The position numbers and the translations under genes are program-made. From Anaerolineales bacterium (GTDB lineage Bacteria; Chloroflexota; Anaerolineae; Anaerolineales; Villigracilaceae): a stretch of 64,000 nucleotides of DNA. Position 1 is the first letter of the stretch. Each line of letters opens with the position of its first letter. Location: positions 748,679 through 812,678 of the forward strand of contig JACKAW010000001.1 in NCBI GenBank assembly GCA_020634885.1, read 5' to 3'. A model generated the notes under the pieces. The model had not been told where the DNA came from. It saw only the letters and a program-made list of their open reading frames with translations, and searched no databases. Below are positions 41,661 through 50,292 of the stretch, one piece after another.

Positions 41661-42965
41661 TTATTTTTTCTTAACGATCAATCTTAATCCACGAATTTCG
41701 ACGACCTCGATTTTATCACCCTTACCAATCGGCTCTGAATCAGTGGATTTTTCTGCGCTCCACATTTCACCGTTGACGTGAACCTGCCCCGCATCTCCTT
41801 CGAACGTTTGGGCTGTTCCTGTTTTCCCGGCAAGGGATTCACTCCCGATCTGGATCGGGTTTTTACGCACCCGCAGAACGACGATCAATACGGCAAAGAT
41901 AACCGAGCCGATGAACAAGCCTGTGCCGACGACCAGTGGAATGGAGACGCGCTGAAAATCGGGCGTGCCGGGAGAATTGAACAATACCAATGCGCCGACA
42001 ATGAAGGATGCCACGCCTGCTGCGGTCAGTGCGCCGTGCGTGGGCGCTTTGATGTCGAGGATGAAGAGCACAAAAGATGTGATGAGAAAGATCAACCCAA
42101 ACCAGTTGACAGAAAGGACGCCCAAGCCGTACCCAGCCAGAGTAAGGCAGACCACGCCAAGAAAACCCGCCGCCCAACCGCCAGGGCTGGAGATTTCAAT
42201 GTAGAGCGCTTGCGCTCCGAGCGCCAATAAAAGGAAGGCGACATTTGAATCGGCAAGGATGAGCAGAATTTGCTCAATGAAGGATATGTCTATCGATTGG
42301 GTGTCGATGCCGTCTGTATTGAGGGTGTGTGTGCCGTCATTGGTTTCAACGTCCATGCCGTGAATGGCTTGCAGCAGGTCTTCGGTATCGTCTGCTATGA
42401 AATCGATCAAGCCGACTTGTAATGCTTCGTCGGCGGTGACTGCCACGGCATCATCTATCATCGCTTCGGCAAGTTTTGCGGCTTTATCGCCGCGCGGAAT
42501 GGTGAACGGGCGGATGGACGCTTTGATGATTTCCTTGGCTTTCTTGTCGGCTGTCGAAGTCAGGTTCTCCCCGTCGCTGGTGATCGGGCTGGCTGCACCA
42601 ATACTGGTTTCAGGTGACATGGCGATCACATGCCCCGCCATGCTGATGATCGCTCCACCGCTGCCTGCCATGGCGTTCTTTGGGGTTACATACACCACCA
42701 CAGGCACATCACTATTTCGAATTGCGCCAACGATATCCAGTGTGGTATCCACCCTGCCGCCGGGCGTATTCAACTCAATGATGATCACTTCTGCATTGCG
42801 TTGGTTGGCGGTATCAATGCCGCGTTGGATGTAATCGTACATGGACGGCATGATGATGTTATCCAGCGTGAGCACAACAGCAAAGGGATCGCGGGTTTGG
42901 GCATAGGCTGTTTGAGCCAATGCAAGGATGAGAAAAAACAACACAAATAAGCGTCTGGATTTCAT
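41661..42965 (-). CDS. Long-form NfeD: membrane serine protease plus NfeD domain
   Basis: 434 residues. A signal peptide (RRLFVLFFLILALAQTAYAQ) is followed by a ClpP-class protease domain with ELNTPGGRVDTTLDIVGAI, the nucleophile Ser102 in AMAGSGGAIISMA and the partner lysine in the ADKKAKE segment (about 141-144). Four helices follow (about 230-365), then a C-terminal OB-fold (AGKTGTAQTFEGDAGQVHVNGEMWSA). This 1510-N type NfeD is known to cleave stomatin-like proteins in archaea, and a slipin is encoded at 29.8-30.7 kb. A Lys-rich end closes the gene. It is 56 bp upstream of lipA. Confidence 0.92.
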   Translation of the reverse strand: MKSRRLFVLFFLILALAQTAYAQTRDPFAVVLTLDNIIMPSMYDYIQRGIDTANQRNAEVIIIELNTPGGRVDTTLDIVGAIRNSDVPVVVYVTPKNAMAGSGGAIISMAGHVIAMSPETSIGAASPITSDGENLTSTADKKAKEIIKASIRPFTIPRGDKAAKLAEAMIDDAVAVTADEALQVGLIDFIADDTEDLLQAIHGMDVETNDGTHTLNTDGIDTQSIDISFIEQILLILADSNVAFLLLALGAQALYIEISSPGGWAAGFLGVVCLTLAGYGLGVLSVNWFGLIFLITSFVLFILDIKAPTHGALTAAGVASFIVGALVLFNSPGTPDFQRVSIPLVVGTGLFIGSVIFAVLIVVLRVRKNPIQIGSESLAGKTGTAQTFEGDAGQVHVNGEMWSAEKSTDSEPIGKGDKIEVVEIRGLRLIVKKK

Positions 42966-43170
42966 GGATTTGTCCGGTTCCTTAAAAAGATTATACTGTT
43001 TAAGGCGGGCGCCATGACCGAAGATAAGAATATATTTACCCAGGGTTGGTCACTTATTGTTGTGGTTGTTTTAGCTCCGTTTTGTTACAATCTCCATTAC
43101 TTCTTAACTCGCTCACCGTACATGATTTCATCGTAGGGTGAGTTCATAATCAGGAATCAAAGGTCTTTGA

Positions 43171-44178
43171 GTGAATAAATTCTTTGTTTTTATTATCCTC
43201 TTCCTTGGCGTGGTCGTTGTTGCCTTTAGTTTTAGCGAACTTGAGACCATTCTAGTAACGCTGGAAAAGGCGCGCTTCCTATTCTTCATTTTGGCATTGA
43301 GTATTCAAACCCTTTGGTTTATTGTCAACGGACGGATGTATCAGTCCATTTTTCACCTGCTGGGCGTACACGAAGATGTACCCACTCTGAGCCGCATTGC
43401 CGCCGCCGCAACCTTCATCAACATAGTTGCACCCACTGCCGGGGCGGGCGGCGTTGCACTCTTTGCCGCAGAAGCAAAGCGACGTGGTCACCCTGCCGGA
43501 AAAGCAACCGTGGCAGGAGCCTTGTTCATGCTGCTCGATCTCTCCGCATTTTTGGCGGTTCTCTCTTTGGGGTTGATTGTTCTTGTCCGCCGAAACGATC
43601 TTGATGCAAGTGAAATTTCGGCTTCGCTCCTTCTCTTTATCATTGCAGCCATTAGCGCCGTCGGGCTTTATATGGGGTATCGGTCTGCTGAAAAATTGGG
43701 AAACGTGCTTGCAAAAATTGCTCACATCATTAATGCAATGCTTCGGCTTGTGCGAAGAAAAGATTACCTCAGCGAAGAACGCGCCCACGAATTTGCCCAT
43801 GAAATTGCCGAAGGGTTTTCAGGGCTTACTGAAAAAAACACCAGCCTTATCCGTCCGGTGATGTGGGGCATTCTAAACAAAAGCATGTTAATGCTTGTGC
43901 TGGTATGTTCCTTCCTCGCCTTTGAAGTTCCATTCTCTGCGGGCACCATCATTGCCGGGTTTGCCATCGGATACCTGTTTCTCATCGTATCACCCACCCC
44001 GTCTGGCATTGGCATTGTAGAAGGCATACTGCCCGTTGCGTTAACCTCGCTCAACGTCAACTGGAGTCAAGCCGTGGTGATCACCCTCTTCTATCGCGCC
44101 ATCACATTTTGGTATCCGCTTGGCATGGGCGCATGGGCATTCCGCACCCTGCACACCCACCGTGAGCAACCCGCTTAA
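43171..44178 (+). CDS. YbhN/LPG-synthase-like membrane protein (UPF0104)
   Basis: 335 residues, about eight helices, of the family related to the flippase/transmembrane half of lysylphosphatidylglycerol synthase. Signature parts: VAPTAGAGGVALFAAEAKRRGHPAGKATVAGALFMLLD (about 86-123) and IVSPTPSGIGIVEGILPVAL (about 270-289). The catalytic half of MprF is absent, so it does not add lysine; transport of a lipid is inferred. GTG start at 43171 after AAAGG. Upstream DNA (43112-43142) can form CTCACC/GGTGAG. The helicase gene follows 5 bp after its stop. Confidence 0.85.
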   Translation: MNKFFVFIILFLGVVVVAFSFSELETILVTLEKARFLFFILALSIQTLWFIVNGRMYQSIFHLLGVHEDVPTLSRIAAAATFINIVAPTAGAGGVALFAAEAKRRGHPAGKATVAGALFMLLDLSAFLAVLSLGLIVLVRRNDLDASEISASLLLFIIAAISAVGLYMGYRSAEKLGNVLAKIAHIINAMLRLVRRKDYLSEERAHEFAHEIAEGFSGLTEKNTSLIRPVMWGILNKSMLMLVLVCSFLAFEVPFSAGTIIAGFAIGYLFLIVSPTPSGIGIVEGILPVALTSLNVNWSQAVVITLFYRAITFWYPLGMGAWAFRTLHTHREQPA

Positions 44179-44183
44179 CGAAT

Positions 44184-46739
44184 ATGCTTTCAACTCTTTT
44201 GGATTTTTGGAAACAGGATGAAGAAACCGCCCCCGGACTCTTCGCCTGGCAGACAACCCCTGCCCGACCCGCACAAACGCATCCAATCCCTGACGATGTG
44301 CCTGCTGCGCTTCAAGAAGCCTTATCTACCCGCGGCATTTCCCTGCTCTACTCCCACCAACAATCCGCGTGGATTCATGCCCGCGCCCGCCGAAACCTCA
44401 TCCTCGCCACTGGCACTGCCAGCGGAAAAACCCTCGCCTACAACCTGCCCATCCTCGCAAAAATGATCGAAGACCCATTGGCGCGGGCGTTATACATCTT
44501 TCCCACCAAAGCCCTCACCCAAGACCAACAATCAAGCCTCGAATCTTTTCAATCATCAATCCCAACTCTGAAATCGTCAATTTACGACGGCGACACCCCT
44601 CAACCTCATCGTTCCGCCATCCGCAAGACCGCCCGTATCGTACTCACCAACCCCGATATGCTTCACACCGGCATTCTGCCGCACCACGCCAACTGGAGCG
44701 ACTTCTTCAGCAATCTCAAATTCATCGTCGTGGACGAAGCCCACACTTACCGCGGCGTTTTTGGTTCGCATGTTGCCAACGTCATTCGCAGACTCAAACG
44801 GGCAGCAACGTTCTACGGAGCGAATCCGCAGTTCATCCTTGCCTCTGCCACCATCGGCAACCCGCAGGAACTTGCCCAAACCCTCATCGAAGAACCCGTG
44901 GAACTGGTGGATAACGACGGCTCTTCCCGTGGGGAACGTCACTTCATTATCTACAACCCGCCCATGCTGAATGAAACGCTGGGTCTGCGCAAAAGCAGCA
45001 TCCTCGAAGGTGTGAAGCTGGCAAACGACCTCTTAAAGCACGATGTACAGTCTGTGGTCTTTGCGCGCACACGCCGAAGTGTGGAAATGCTGCTCACCAA
45101 TCTCCAATCTCAAGTTACCAATTACCAATTACCAATCTCCACCTCCAAAATTCGCGGCTACCGCAGCGGCTATCTGCCCCAACAACGCCGCGAGATCGAG
45201 CAGGGATTGCGCGACGGTTCGGTTAAAACTGTGGTCGCCACCAACGCCCTTGAACTCGGCATTGATATTGGCGGCATGGGCGCGGCAGTCATGGTCGGCT
45301 ACCCGGGCACGATAGCCAGCGCCCGCCAGCAAGCCGGTCGCGCGGGGCGCGGCGATGCGCCTGCTGTTTCTGTGCTTATCACCAACTCCAACCCGCTGGA
45401 CCAGTTCCTTGCTCATCACCCTGAATACTTTTTCGAGCGTTCGCCAGAGATGGCATTGGTCAACCCGAACCATTTGCTGATCCTGTTGGAGCATCTGCGC
45501 TGTGCCATGTTTGAACTGCCCTTTCAAAAAGGAGAAGGTTTTGGCTCCATCTCAGATGAACTGGTGGATGAGTATTTGGATTTTCTCGTCTCCAACAACG
45601 AAGCACATTTCTCGAATGAAAAATATTTCTGGATGCAAGATGCCTACCCCGCCGCAAATATCTCTTTGCGTTCTGCATCACCTCAGAGCGTAGTTTTGCA
45701 CACCACCGCCGAAGACGGACGCCCTACAATCGTCGGAACGGTAGACGGTGAATCTGCAAATTGGATGGTTCACCCGGGCGCGATCTACATGCACGAAGCC
45801 CAGCAGTATTTTGTGCAGGAACTCGACCTCGAAAACCGCATTGCCCATCTCGTACCGGTTGGGTTGGATTACTTCACCGAAGCCCAAAGAGAATCGCAGA
45901 TACAGATCACGAACAAGAACGCGCAAATCTCTGTCCCCGGTGGCGATAAGGCATACGGCGAGATTCAAGTCACCACGCAGGTGGTGGGATTTAAAAAGAC
46001 GCGCTGGTTCACCAACGAAAATTTAGGGCAGGAACCGCTCGACCTGCCGCCTTCGGAATTACAGACCACCGGCTACTGGCTGACCTTGTCTGAGTCTGCG
46101 CTGCAAAGTTTGCGCGACGCCGGAATGTGGACCAACGACCCCAACGACTATGGACCGAATTGGTCAAAGATAAGATTCGCTGTCAGAAAACGGGATCAGT
46201 TCAAATGTCAGGTGTGCGGCGCAGCAGAAACGAACCGCGAGCATGATGTGCATCACAAAACGCCGTTTCGCGCGTTCATCCATCGTATTTCCCCATCTGC
46301 CGGGTTTGAAGCGGCGAGAGATCAAGCCAACCATTTGGATAATCTCACGACGTTGTGTTCGAGCTGTCATAAAAAAGTGGAGCAGAATGTGCGCATCCGC
46401 AGCGGGTTGGCTGGGCTTGGTTTTGTGCTTGGCAACCTTGCGCCGCTCTTTTTGATGTGCGATGCAGGCGACCTTGGTGTTCAGTCAGAACCGGCATGGT
46501 CTGAAGTGGATGGACTGCCTGCGGTGATTTTGTATGACCTTGTGCCCGCGGGCATCGGTTTTAGTGAACGGTTGTTTGAATTGCACAATGAGTTGGTGCG
46601 CCGCGCATTTGAATTGGTGAGCGGCTGTGCCTGTGAAGATGGCTGTCCTTCGTGTGTGGGTCCGGGCGGTGAGAATGGGTACGGGGGCAAGGCAGAAACG
46701 CTTGCGATATTGGAGCAGTTGAGTAGAACAAGTCTATAG
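44184..46739 (+). CDS. MrfA/YprA-type DEAD/DEAH helicase with inserted HNH nuclease domain
   Basis: 851 residues. Helicase motifs: Walker A ATGTASGKTLAYNLP (about 71-85), DEAH in IVVDEAHTYRG, SAT in LASATIGNP, and motif VI GYPGTIASARQQAGRAGRG (about 371-389). The C-terminal zinc motif CACEDGCPSC (about 814-823) is that of DUF1998, as in the DNA-repair helicase MrfA. Between them, at about 655-735, lies an HNH domain: KIRFAVRKRDQFKCQVCG, DVHHKTPF, HLDNLTTLCSSCHKKVE. A repeat-encoded insert (about residues 305-321) lies between helicase lobes. The core fits repair of DNA damage; the HNH adds possible DNA cleavage. Start ATG 5 bp after the previous stop, no strong ribosome site. Confidence 0.9.
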   Translation: MLSTLLDFWKQDEETAPGLFAWQTTPARPAQTHPIPDDVPAALQEALSTRGISLLYSHQQSAWIHARARRNLILATGTASGKTLAYNLPILAKMIEDPLARALYIFPTKALTQDQQSSLESFQSSIPTLKSSIYDGDTPQPHRSAIRKTARIVLTNPDMLHTGILPHHANWSDFFSNLKFIVVDEAHTYRGVFGSHVANVIRRLKRAATFYGANPQFILASATIGNPQELAQTLIEEPVELVDNDGSSRGERHFIIYNPPMLNETLGLRKSSILEGVKLANDLLKHDVQSVVFARTRRSVEMLLTNLQSQVTNYQLPISTSKIRGYRSGYLPQQRREIEQGLRDGSVKTVVATNALELGIDIGGMGAAVMVGYPGTIASARQQAGRAGRGDAPAVSVLITNSNPLDQFLAHHPEYFFERSPEMALVNPNHLLILLEHLRCAMFELPFQKGEGFGSISDELVDEYLDFLVSNNEAHFSNEKYFWMQDAYPAANISLRSASPQSVVLHTTAEDGRPTIVGTVDGESANWMVHPGAIYMHEAQQYFVQELDLENRIAHLVPVGLDYFTEAQRESQIQITNKNAQISVPGGDKAYGEIQVTTQVVGFKKTRWFTNENLGQEPLDLPPSELQTTGYWLTLSESALQSLRDAGMWTNDPNDYGPNWSKIRFAVRKRDQFKCQVCGAAETNREHDVHHKTPFRAFIHRISPSAGFEAARDQANHLDNLTTLCSSCHKKVEQNVRIRSGLAGLGFVLGNLAPLFLMCDAGDLGVQSEPAWSEVDGLPAVILYDLVPAGIGFSERLFELHNELVRRAFELVSGCACEDGCPSCVGPGGENGYGGKAETLAILEQLSRTSL
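45098..45146. repeat. In-frame AATTACC/AATCTCC repeat inside the helicase gene
   Basis: CCAATCTCCAATCTC, then GTTACC AATTACC AATTACC, then AATCTCC. It is translated TNLQSQVTNYQLPISTS, a run that interrupts the region before the third conserved helicase motif. Similar units lie in intergenic DNA at 17.8-17.96 and 32.25-32.30 kb, so the element seems to have entered the gene without breaking the frame. Confidence 0.7.
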
Positions 46740-46750
46740 ACTTGTTCTAC
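46723..46750. terminator. 28-bp perfect palindrome over both stop codons
   Basis: GTAGAACAAGTCTA repeated inverted with no loop. It contains the stop codons of the convergent helicase and MerR genes. It may act as a bidirectional terminator although T-runs are short. Confidence 0.65.
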
Positions 46751-47373
46751 TTATTTACGGTTTCCAATGTGCGGTAGGTTTCCAATAAGCTGATGAGAAT
46801 ATCATCAGTAAAGGTGTGGATCTGCGTGTACATTTCGGTGGCGCGGCGGGCGGGGATGTTGGCTTCGTTGTACACCTTGATGACCGACTCAACCAATGCA
46901 TCTCTGAAAAAAAGAAAAGCTTTTGCCGCATCTACATAATTGAGGTTGTAGCGCCGTGCGCGCGAGGCATACTCGTATCCGATGGCGTAGGCTTCACTTT
47001 CGGCTTCGCGCCCTTGAGTGGCAACATAGGTCATCAACCCTTGAAACAAAGAACGCGCACTCATGCGATATTGAACACGGGCTTCATCGTTCAGCTTTTG
47101 ATACCAGGATTCCTCCTCAAGCCGTCCTTCGGATATTTGTACACGGACGTTCTTCACGACTTCCTGCATCATGCCTTCAGGCTCAAGCGCTTCTTCTCTG
47201 GACTTTGAATTTGATTCTGCCCAGAGGAGCAGTTCACCACGCCGATAGCGGCGATGCCCGCCCTGCGTCTTGTGAACCGGCAACACCCCTTTATCAGACC
47301 ACAGCCGCACGGTACTGGGATGTACACCTAATACCTCCGCTGCGTCGCTAAGTGAGAGCCATTCTTCTGTCAT
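46747..47373 (-). CDS. MerR-type DNA-binding protein with helical C-terminal domain
   Basis: 208 residues. A winged-helix DNA-binding unit occupies about 3-55 (WLSLSDAAEVLGVHPSTVRLWSDKGVLPVHKTQGGHRRYRRGEL), close to MerR/excisionase heads. The C-terminal about 130 residues are all helical (SWYQKLNDEARVQYRMSARSLFQGLMTYVATQG, ATEMYTQIHTFTDDILISLLETYR) and resemble RsbR N-terminal sensor domains, without the cysteines of metal-sensing MerR. It follows the PucC-type gene by 3 bp and may control that operon. Confidence 0.82.
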   Translation of the reverse strand: MTEEWLSLSDAAEVLGVHPSTVRLWSDKGVLPVHKTQGGHRRYRRGELLLWAESNSKSREEALEPEGMMQEVVKNVRVQISEGRLEEESWYQKLNDEARVQYRMSARSLFQGLMTYVATQGREAESEAYAIGYEYASRARRYNLNYVDAAKAFLFFRDALVESVIKVYNEANIPARRATEMYTQIHTFTDDILISLLETYRTLETVNK

Positions 47374-47376
47374 TCG

Positions 47377-48681
47377 TTACTCTGTCGCCAGTGCAATTTT
47401 TTCGGCAAACTCAGGGTCGTGCGCTTTCTTCTGAAAGACACCTACATCAATGCGGTAGAGCATGATGGCGGCGATCAACAACATGAGCGCTTCCAGCCCA
47501 AAGACAACGAGATAGCCATGCAGGGCGTCGCCGGTGATTTGGGTTGCCACATCGGCAATGACGCCTGCCATGAGCAGACCCACCAGGCGCGAGAGTCCGT
47601 TCGAGAAACCCCATGCGCCGATGTACAAGCCGACCTTCTCTGGCACGGTCAGGTCGAACATGAGGGAAAGGTTCGAGATGGTGGAAATGCCTGTGCCAAA
47701 GCCCAACAGGGTAATGCCAATGTAGAATGCAGAGGTGCTGGCGGTGAATCCGCTGATGACGATGGTGATGAAGCCGAAGAGCGCCGTCAGATTGCCGATT
47801 TGGGCGACATATTTTTTCTTTACGCGCCCGTCGAGAAAGCCCGCCACGATGAAAGCGGCAAGTGTAAATGTATTGGTGATGGAGACGATACGCGAGGTCT
47901 GTTCGAGGGTCATGCCGAAGGCTTGTGCAGCGAAGGGTTCGAGCAAAACATCCTGACTCAGAATGGCGGCGAGAAGCAGAAGCAGGTAGACAAAGAAAAT
48001 CTTTGCCACGCGGTTTTCCATGATGGCGGCGGTCATCTGCTTGACGGTGTACGTATCAGCTTTGGGGTGAGGGGCAGAGCGGCTAAAGGGTGGCTCCAGT
48101 TTGAAGAGACCGAGCAAGCCCATTGTCAGGGCTGAGGCGGCGACGATAAGGAAGGCACGCTCAAGGGTGGCTGGGTCAAAGGTGGGCACCATCCGGCTTA
48201 GGCTGATTCCTGTTGCGATCAGACCGATGACCATGATGGTGAACATGGTGGCGATGGTCTTGCCGCGTTCTTTTTCGCCGGATAGTTCAGAAGCCAGTGA
48301 AAGGTAGGAAACCGCCGAGAGGTTGTAGCCCATGCCCCACAAACCAAAGGCAAGCACACCTGCGAGGACTCCCAGTGTAAAGTTTTCGCTGATAAGCAGC
48401 GCCACTTGCGGCGCCACCGCCACCCCAATGACGCACAATACCAGCCCGGCAAGGATGTAGGGTGCGCGGCGATACCCGAAGATGGGGTGCCGGTCTGAAA
48501 AAGAGCCGATGGCAACCTGTATAGGCGAAAGCAGGTAAGGAAAGATGGCAAGCAGGGTGAAGAGCGTTTTGGAAATGCCGAGGTCAAAGATCATGACGCG
48601 GTTAAGCGTGCTGTTGATGGGCACGAGCGTCATGGCGACGGCGGTATGAATGAGGGCAAGTTGCAGGCGTTTGATGAGCAT
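47377..48681 (-). CDS. PucC-family (BCD) MFS transporter
   Basis: 434 residues, twelve helices. It resembles PucC/LhaA proteins: NSTLNRVMIFDLGISKTLFTLLAIFPYLLSPIQVAIGSFSDRHPIFGYRRAPYI (about 23-76) and SYLSLASELSGEKERGKTIATMFTIMVIG. In phototrophs these move bacteriochlorophyll or assist light-harvesting complex assembly. No photosynthesis gene is present here; instead a HutX-like haem protein lies upstream and a DtxR-type regulator is divergent, so another tetrapyrrole such as haem is a plausible cargo. It is followed by the MerR gene; a GGGCG/CGCCC hairpin (48711-48731) separates it from hutX. Confidence 0.85.
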   Translation of the reverse strand: MLIKRLQLALIHTAVAMTLVPINSTLNRVMIFDLGISKTLFTLLAIFPYLLSPIQVAIGSFSDRHPIFGYRRAPYILAGLVLCVIGVAVAPQVALLISENFTLGVLAGVLAFGLWGMGYNLSAVSYLSLASELSGEKERGKTIATMFTIMVIGLIATGISLSRMVPTFDPATLERAFLIVAASALTMGLLGLFKLEPPFSRSAPHPKADTYTVKQMTAAIMENRVAKIFFVYLLLLLAAILSQDVLLEPFAAQAFGMTLEQTSRIVSITNTFTLAAFIVAGFLDGRVKKKYVAQIGNLTALFGFITIVISGFTASTSAFYIGITLLGFGTGISTISNLSLMFDLTVPEKVGLYIGAWGFSNGLSRLVGLLMAGVIADVATQITGDALHGYLVVFGLEALMLLIAAIMLYRIDVGVFQKKAHDPEFAEKIALATE

Positions 48682-48710
48682 GATTCTCTCGAAAGTGGAT
48701 TAAACGAAGC

Positions 48711-48796
48711 AAGGGCGTTTTTTGCGCCCTCACCTCTGGTTGGTATTTTAGACGTAAATTTCTATAGAACTATGTAGATTTATATAGATTTTTACT
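48711..48796 (-). promoter_or_regulatory. pucC upstream region: hairpin and AT-rich repeats
   Basis: The gap between hutX and pucC holds a hairpin AAGGGCG/CGCCCT (48711-48731) and an AT-rich block at 48755-48796 with repeated TATAGA/TAGAT elements (CTATAGAAC, GTAGATTTATATAGATTT). Similar words (ATCTAGATATTT, ATTTATCTATATC) occur in the hutX-dtxR gap (49433-49463). A shared regulator site is possible. Confidence 0.4.
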
Positions 48797-48832
48797 AGAG
48801 TTTTCTGAGCAATGTTGTAGGAGGGCAATACC

Positions 48833-49369
48833 TTATTTGGCAAACCGTTCGATCAAATTATTGTATTTTTCCATTAACTCAGGAGTTGGGGCTTTGTTGC
48901 CAAAATTGAGGAATACTTTGAAGGCGGAATTGCCGCGTTGGTCGAAGAATTGGAAGGATAGCGCTTCGTGCCCGTCGAGGTGGCTGGGTTTGCGGAAAGC
49001 AAATACAGATGCCAGTTCCCAACCGCGGATGTGCATGTCGAGCGATTTGCTGCGGACGTTGAGAAAGCCCTGGGCGTTGTTGAATCCGCCGAACTGACCG
49101 AAGGATTCGATGGTGGTCGAGCCGTTCGAGACGATGACGGTTACTTCGCCGAGTGATTCAAAGGCGCGGATGAGCTCTTCCCAGTGGGAGAAATCGAGTT
49201 CGCGGGCGGTATCGCCTTCGAGCGCGCGGATCACGTCCACTTCGGGCACACGCAGTTGATGGGCAAGCATGAGCGTCATTTGTGAGCGGTCTTCGTTATA
49301 GGCTTCGCGGATGGCAACAAGACGTTCTTCGTGAGTCAGGTCGGGGCTGAGGGGGAAAACTTGTAACAT
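48833..49369 (-). CDS. HutX/ChuX-like haem utilisation protein
   Basis: 178 residues. The second half has the HutX layout: LGEVTVIVSNGSTTIESFGQFGGFNNAQGFLNVRSKSLDMHIRGWELASVFAFRKPSHLDGHEALSFQFFDQRGNSAFKVFLNFG. The part 'AFKVFL' with FFD matches the haem-binding proteins that carry haem inside cells. A helical 60-residue N-terminus (LTHEERLVAIREAYNED, HQLRVPEVDVIRAL) is also typical. AGGAG precedes the ATG. It is divergent from the DtxR-type gene, which fits iron control, and is followed by the PucC-type transporter. Confidence 0.82.
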   Translation of the reverse strand: MLQVFPLSPDLTHEERLVAIREAYNEDRSQMTLMLAHQLRVPEVDVIRALEGDTARELDFSHWEELIRAFESLGEVTVIVSNGSTTIESFGQFGGFNNAQGFLNVRSKSLDMHIRGWELASVFAFRKPSHLDGHEALSFQFFDQRGNSAFKVFLNFGNKAPTPELMEKYNNLIERFAK

Positions 49370-49386
49370 GATTGGCTCCTGTAATT

Positions 49387-49414
49387 TTGTCTATGAATTG
49401 GCGCGTAGTATAAT
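49387..49414 (+). promoter_or_regulatory. Promoter of the dtxR-type gene
   Basis: TTGTCT (49387-49392), 16-base spacer, TATAAT (49409-49414); start expected near 49421. The 93-base leader contains GGTTGA (49465-49470) facing TCAACC (49480-49485), a possible operator. Confidence 0.65.
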
Positions 49415-49513
49415 GACGGCGTTCTGAATAATCTAGATATTTGTTATAAAATTTATCTATATCGGGTTGAGAGTAAAAATCAACCTGATTGATGTTTTGG
49501 AGTTTTTGAAAGT

Positions 49514-50215
49514 ATGACTGCCAGCCCCGCTATGCAGCGCTATGCTGCTGAAATTTACCGTTTACAACAAGACCACGAACAGGTTCCGCTTTCGCTTTTA
49601 AGCTCGCATGTTGATTCTTCGGCGCAGGCTATTTCCAGCATGGTGAAACGCCTGCAAAAAGATGGTTATCTTGAGCACGAACCCTATCGCGGTGTGCGCC
49701 TGACTGAAACTGGCGAACAGATCGCCATGCCCTCCCTGCGCCGACACCGTCTCACCGAAGTTTTTCTCGTCAAAGTGATGAAATACGATTGGGCAACTGC
49801 CCATGAACTTTCTGATACGTTTGAAAAAGGTGTCAATGATGAGATCGAAGACCGCATGGACGAACTCGCTGGTCGCCCCACGCGCTGCCCGCATGGTGAA
49901 CCGATTCCCTCAAAGGATGGGGTCATGCCCATCGTCAAAGATATGCCACTCATTGATGTACCCTCCGGCTCCGATTGCGTCATCAGCCGCGTCCGCACGC
50001 ATGATCTTGAAAAGCTGGGGTACATCGGTGAGTTGGGACTCGTACCTGGCACTTCTTTTCATCTATATAGCTGCGCGCCATTCAAAGGTCCGCTGCGATT
50101 GCAAATGAAACCACACGATCATCTTATTGGATACGAACTCGCCTCGTCACTTTGGGTGGATGTCACCACACAGGGACCCGGTAATACACCTCCGTTGCAA
50201 AAGACAAATAAATAA
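49514..50215 (+). CDS. DtxR/MntR-family metal-dependent regulator with FeoA domain
   Basis: 233 residues. An N-terminal winged helix (YAAEIYRLQQDHEQVPLSLLSSHVDSSAQAISSMVKRLQKDGYLEHEPYRGVRLTETGEQIA), a metal-binding dimerisation part with LRRHRLTEVFLVKVM, HELSDTFEKGVNDEIEDRMDEL and CPHGEPIP (the family's Cys-Pro-His-Gly metal site), and a C-terminal SH3-like FeoA domain (GSDCVISRVRTHDLEKLGYIGELGLVPGTSFHLYSCAPFKGPLRLQM). It is an iron or manganese sensor that represses uptake genes when metal is plentiful. Divergent from hutX-pucC-merR, its likely targets. Confidence 0.93.
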   Translation: MTASPAMQRYAAEIYRLQQDHEQVPLSLLSSHVDSSAQAISSMVKRLQKDGYLEHEPYRGVRLTETGEQIAMPSLRRHRLTEVFLVKVMKYDWATAHELSDTFEKGVNDEIEDRMDELAGRPTRCPHGEPIPSKDGVMPIVKDMPLIDVPSGSDCVISRVRTHDLEKLGYIGELGLVPGTSFHLYSCAPFKGPLRLQMKPHDHLIGYELASSLWVDVTTQGPGNTPPLQKTNK

Positions 50216-50261
50216 TCGATCCGGCTATTGTCTGGATTTCAATTCGCTTTCATGGTAAAAC

Positions 50262-50275
50262 TGAAAGTGCTTTCA
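50262..50275. promoter_or_regulatory. LacI-type operator before the lacI gene
   Basis: TGAAAGTGCTTTCA, followed by TAA, 18 bp before the regulator's ATG. The same 14 bases plus TAA occur at 51395-51408 at the importer promoter, which indicates autoregulation. Confidence 0.78.
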
Positions 50276-50292
50276 TAACACTTTCGGAAACT

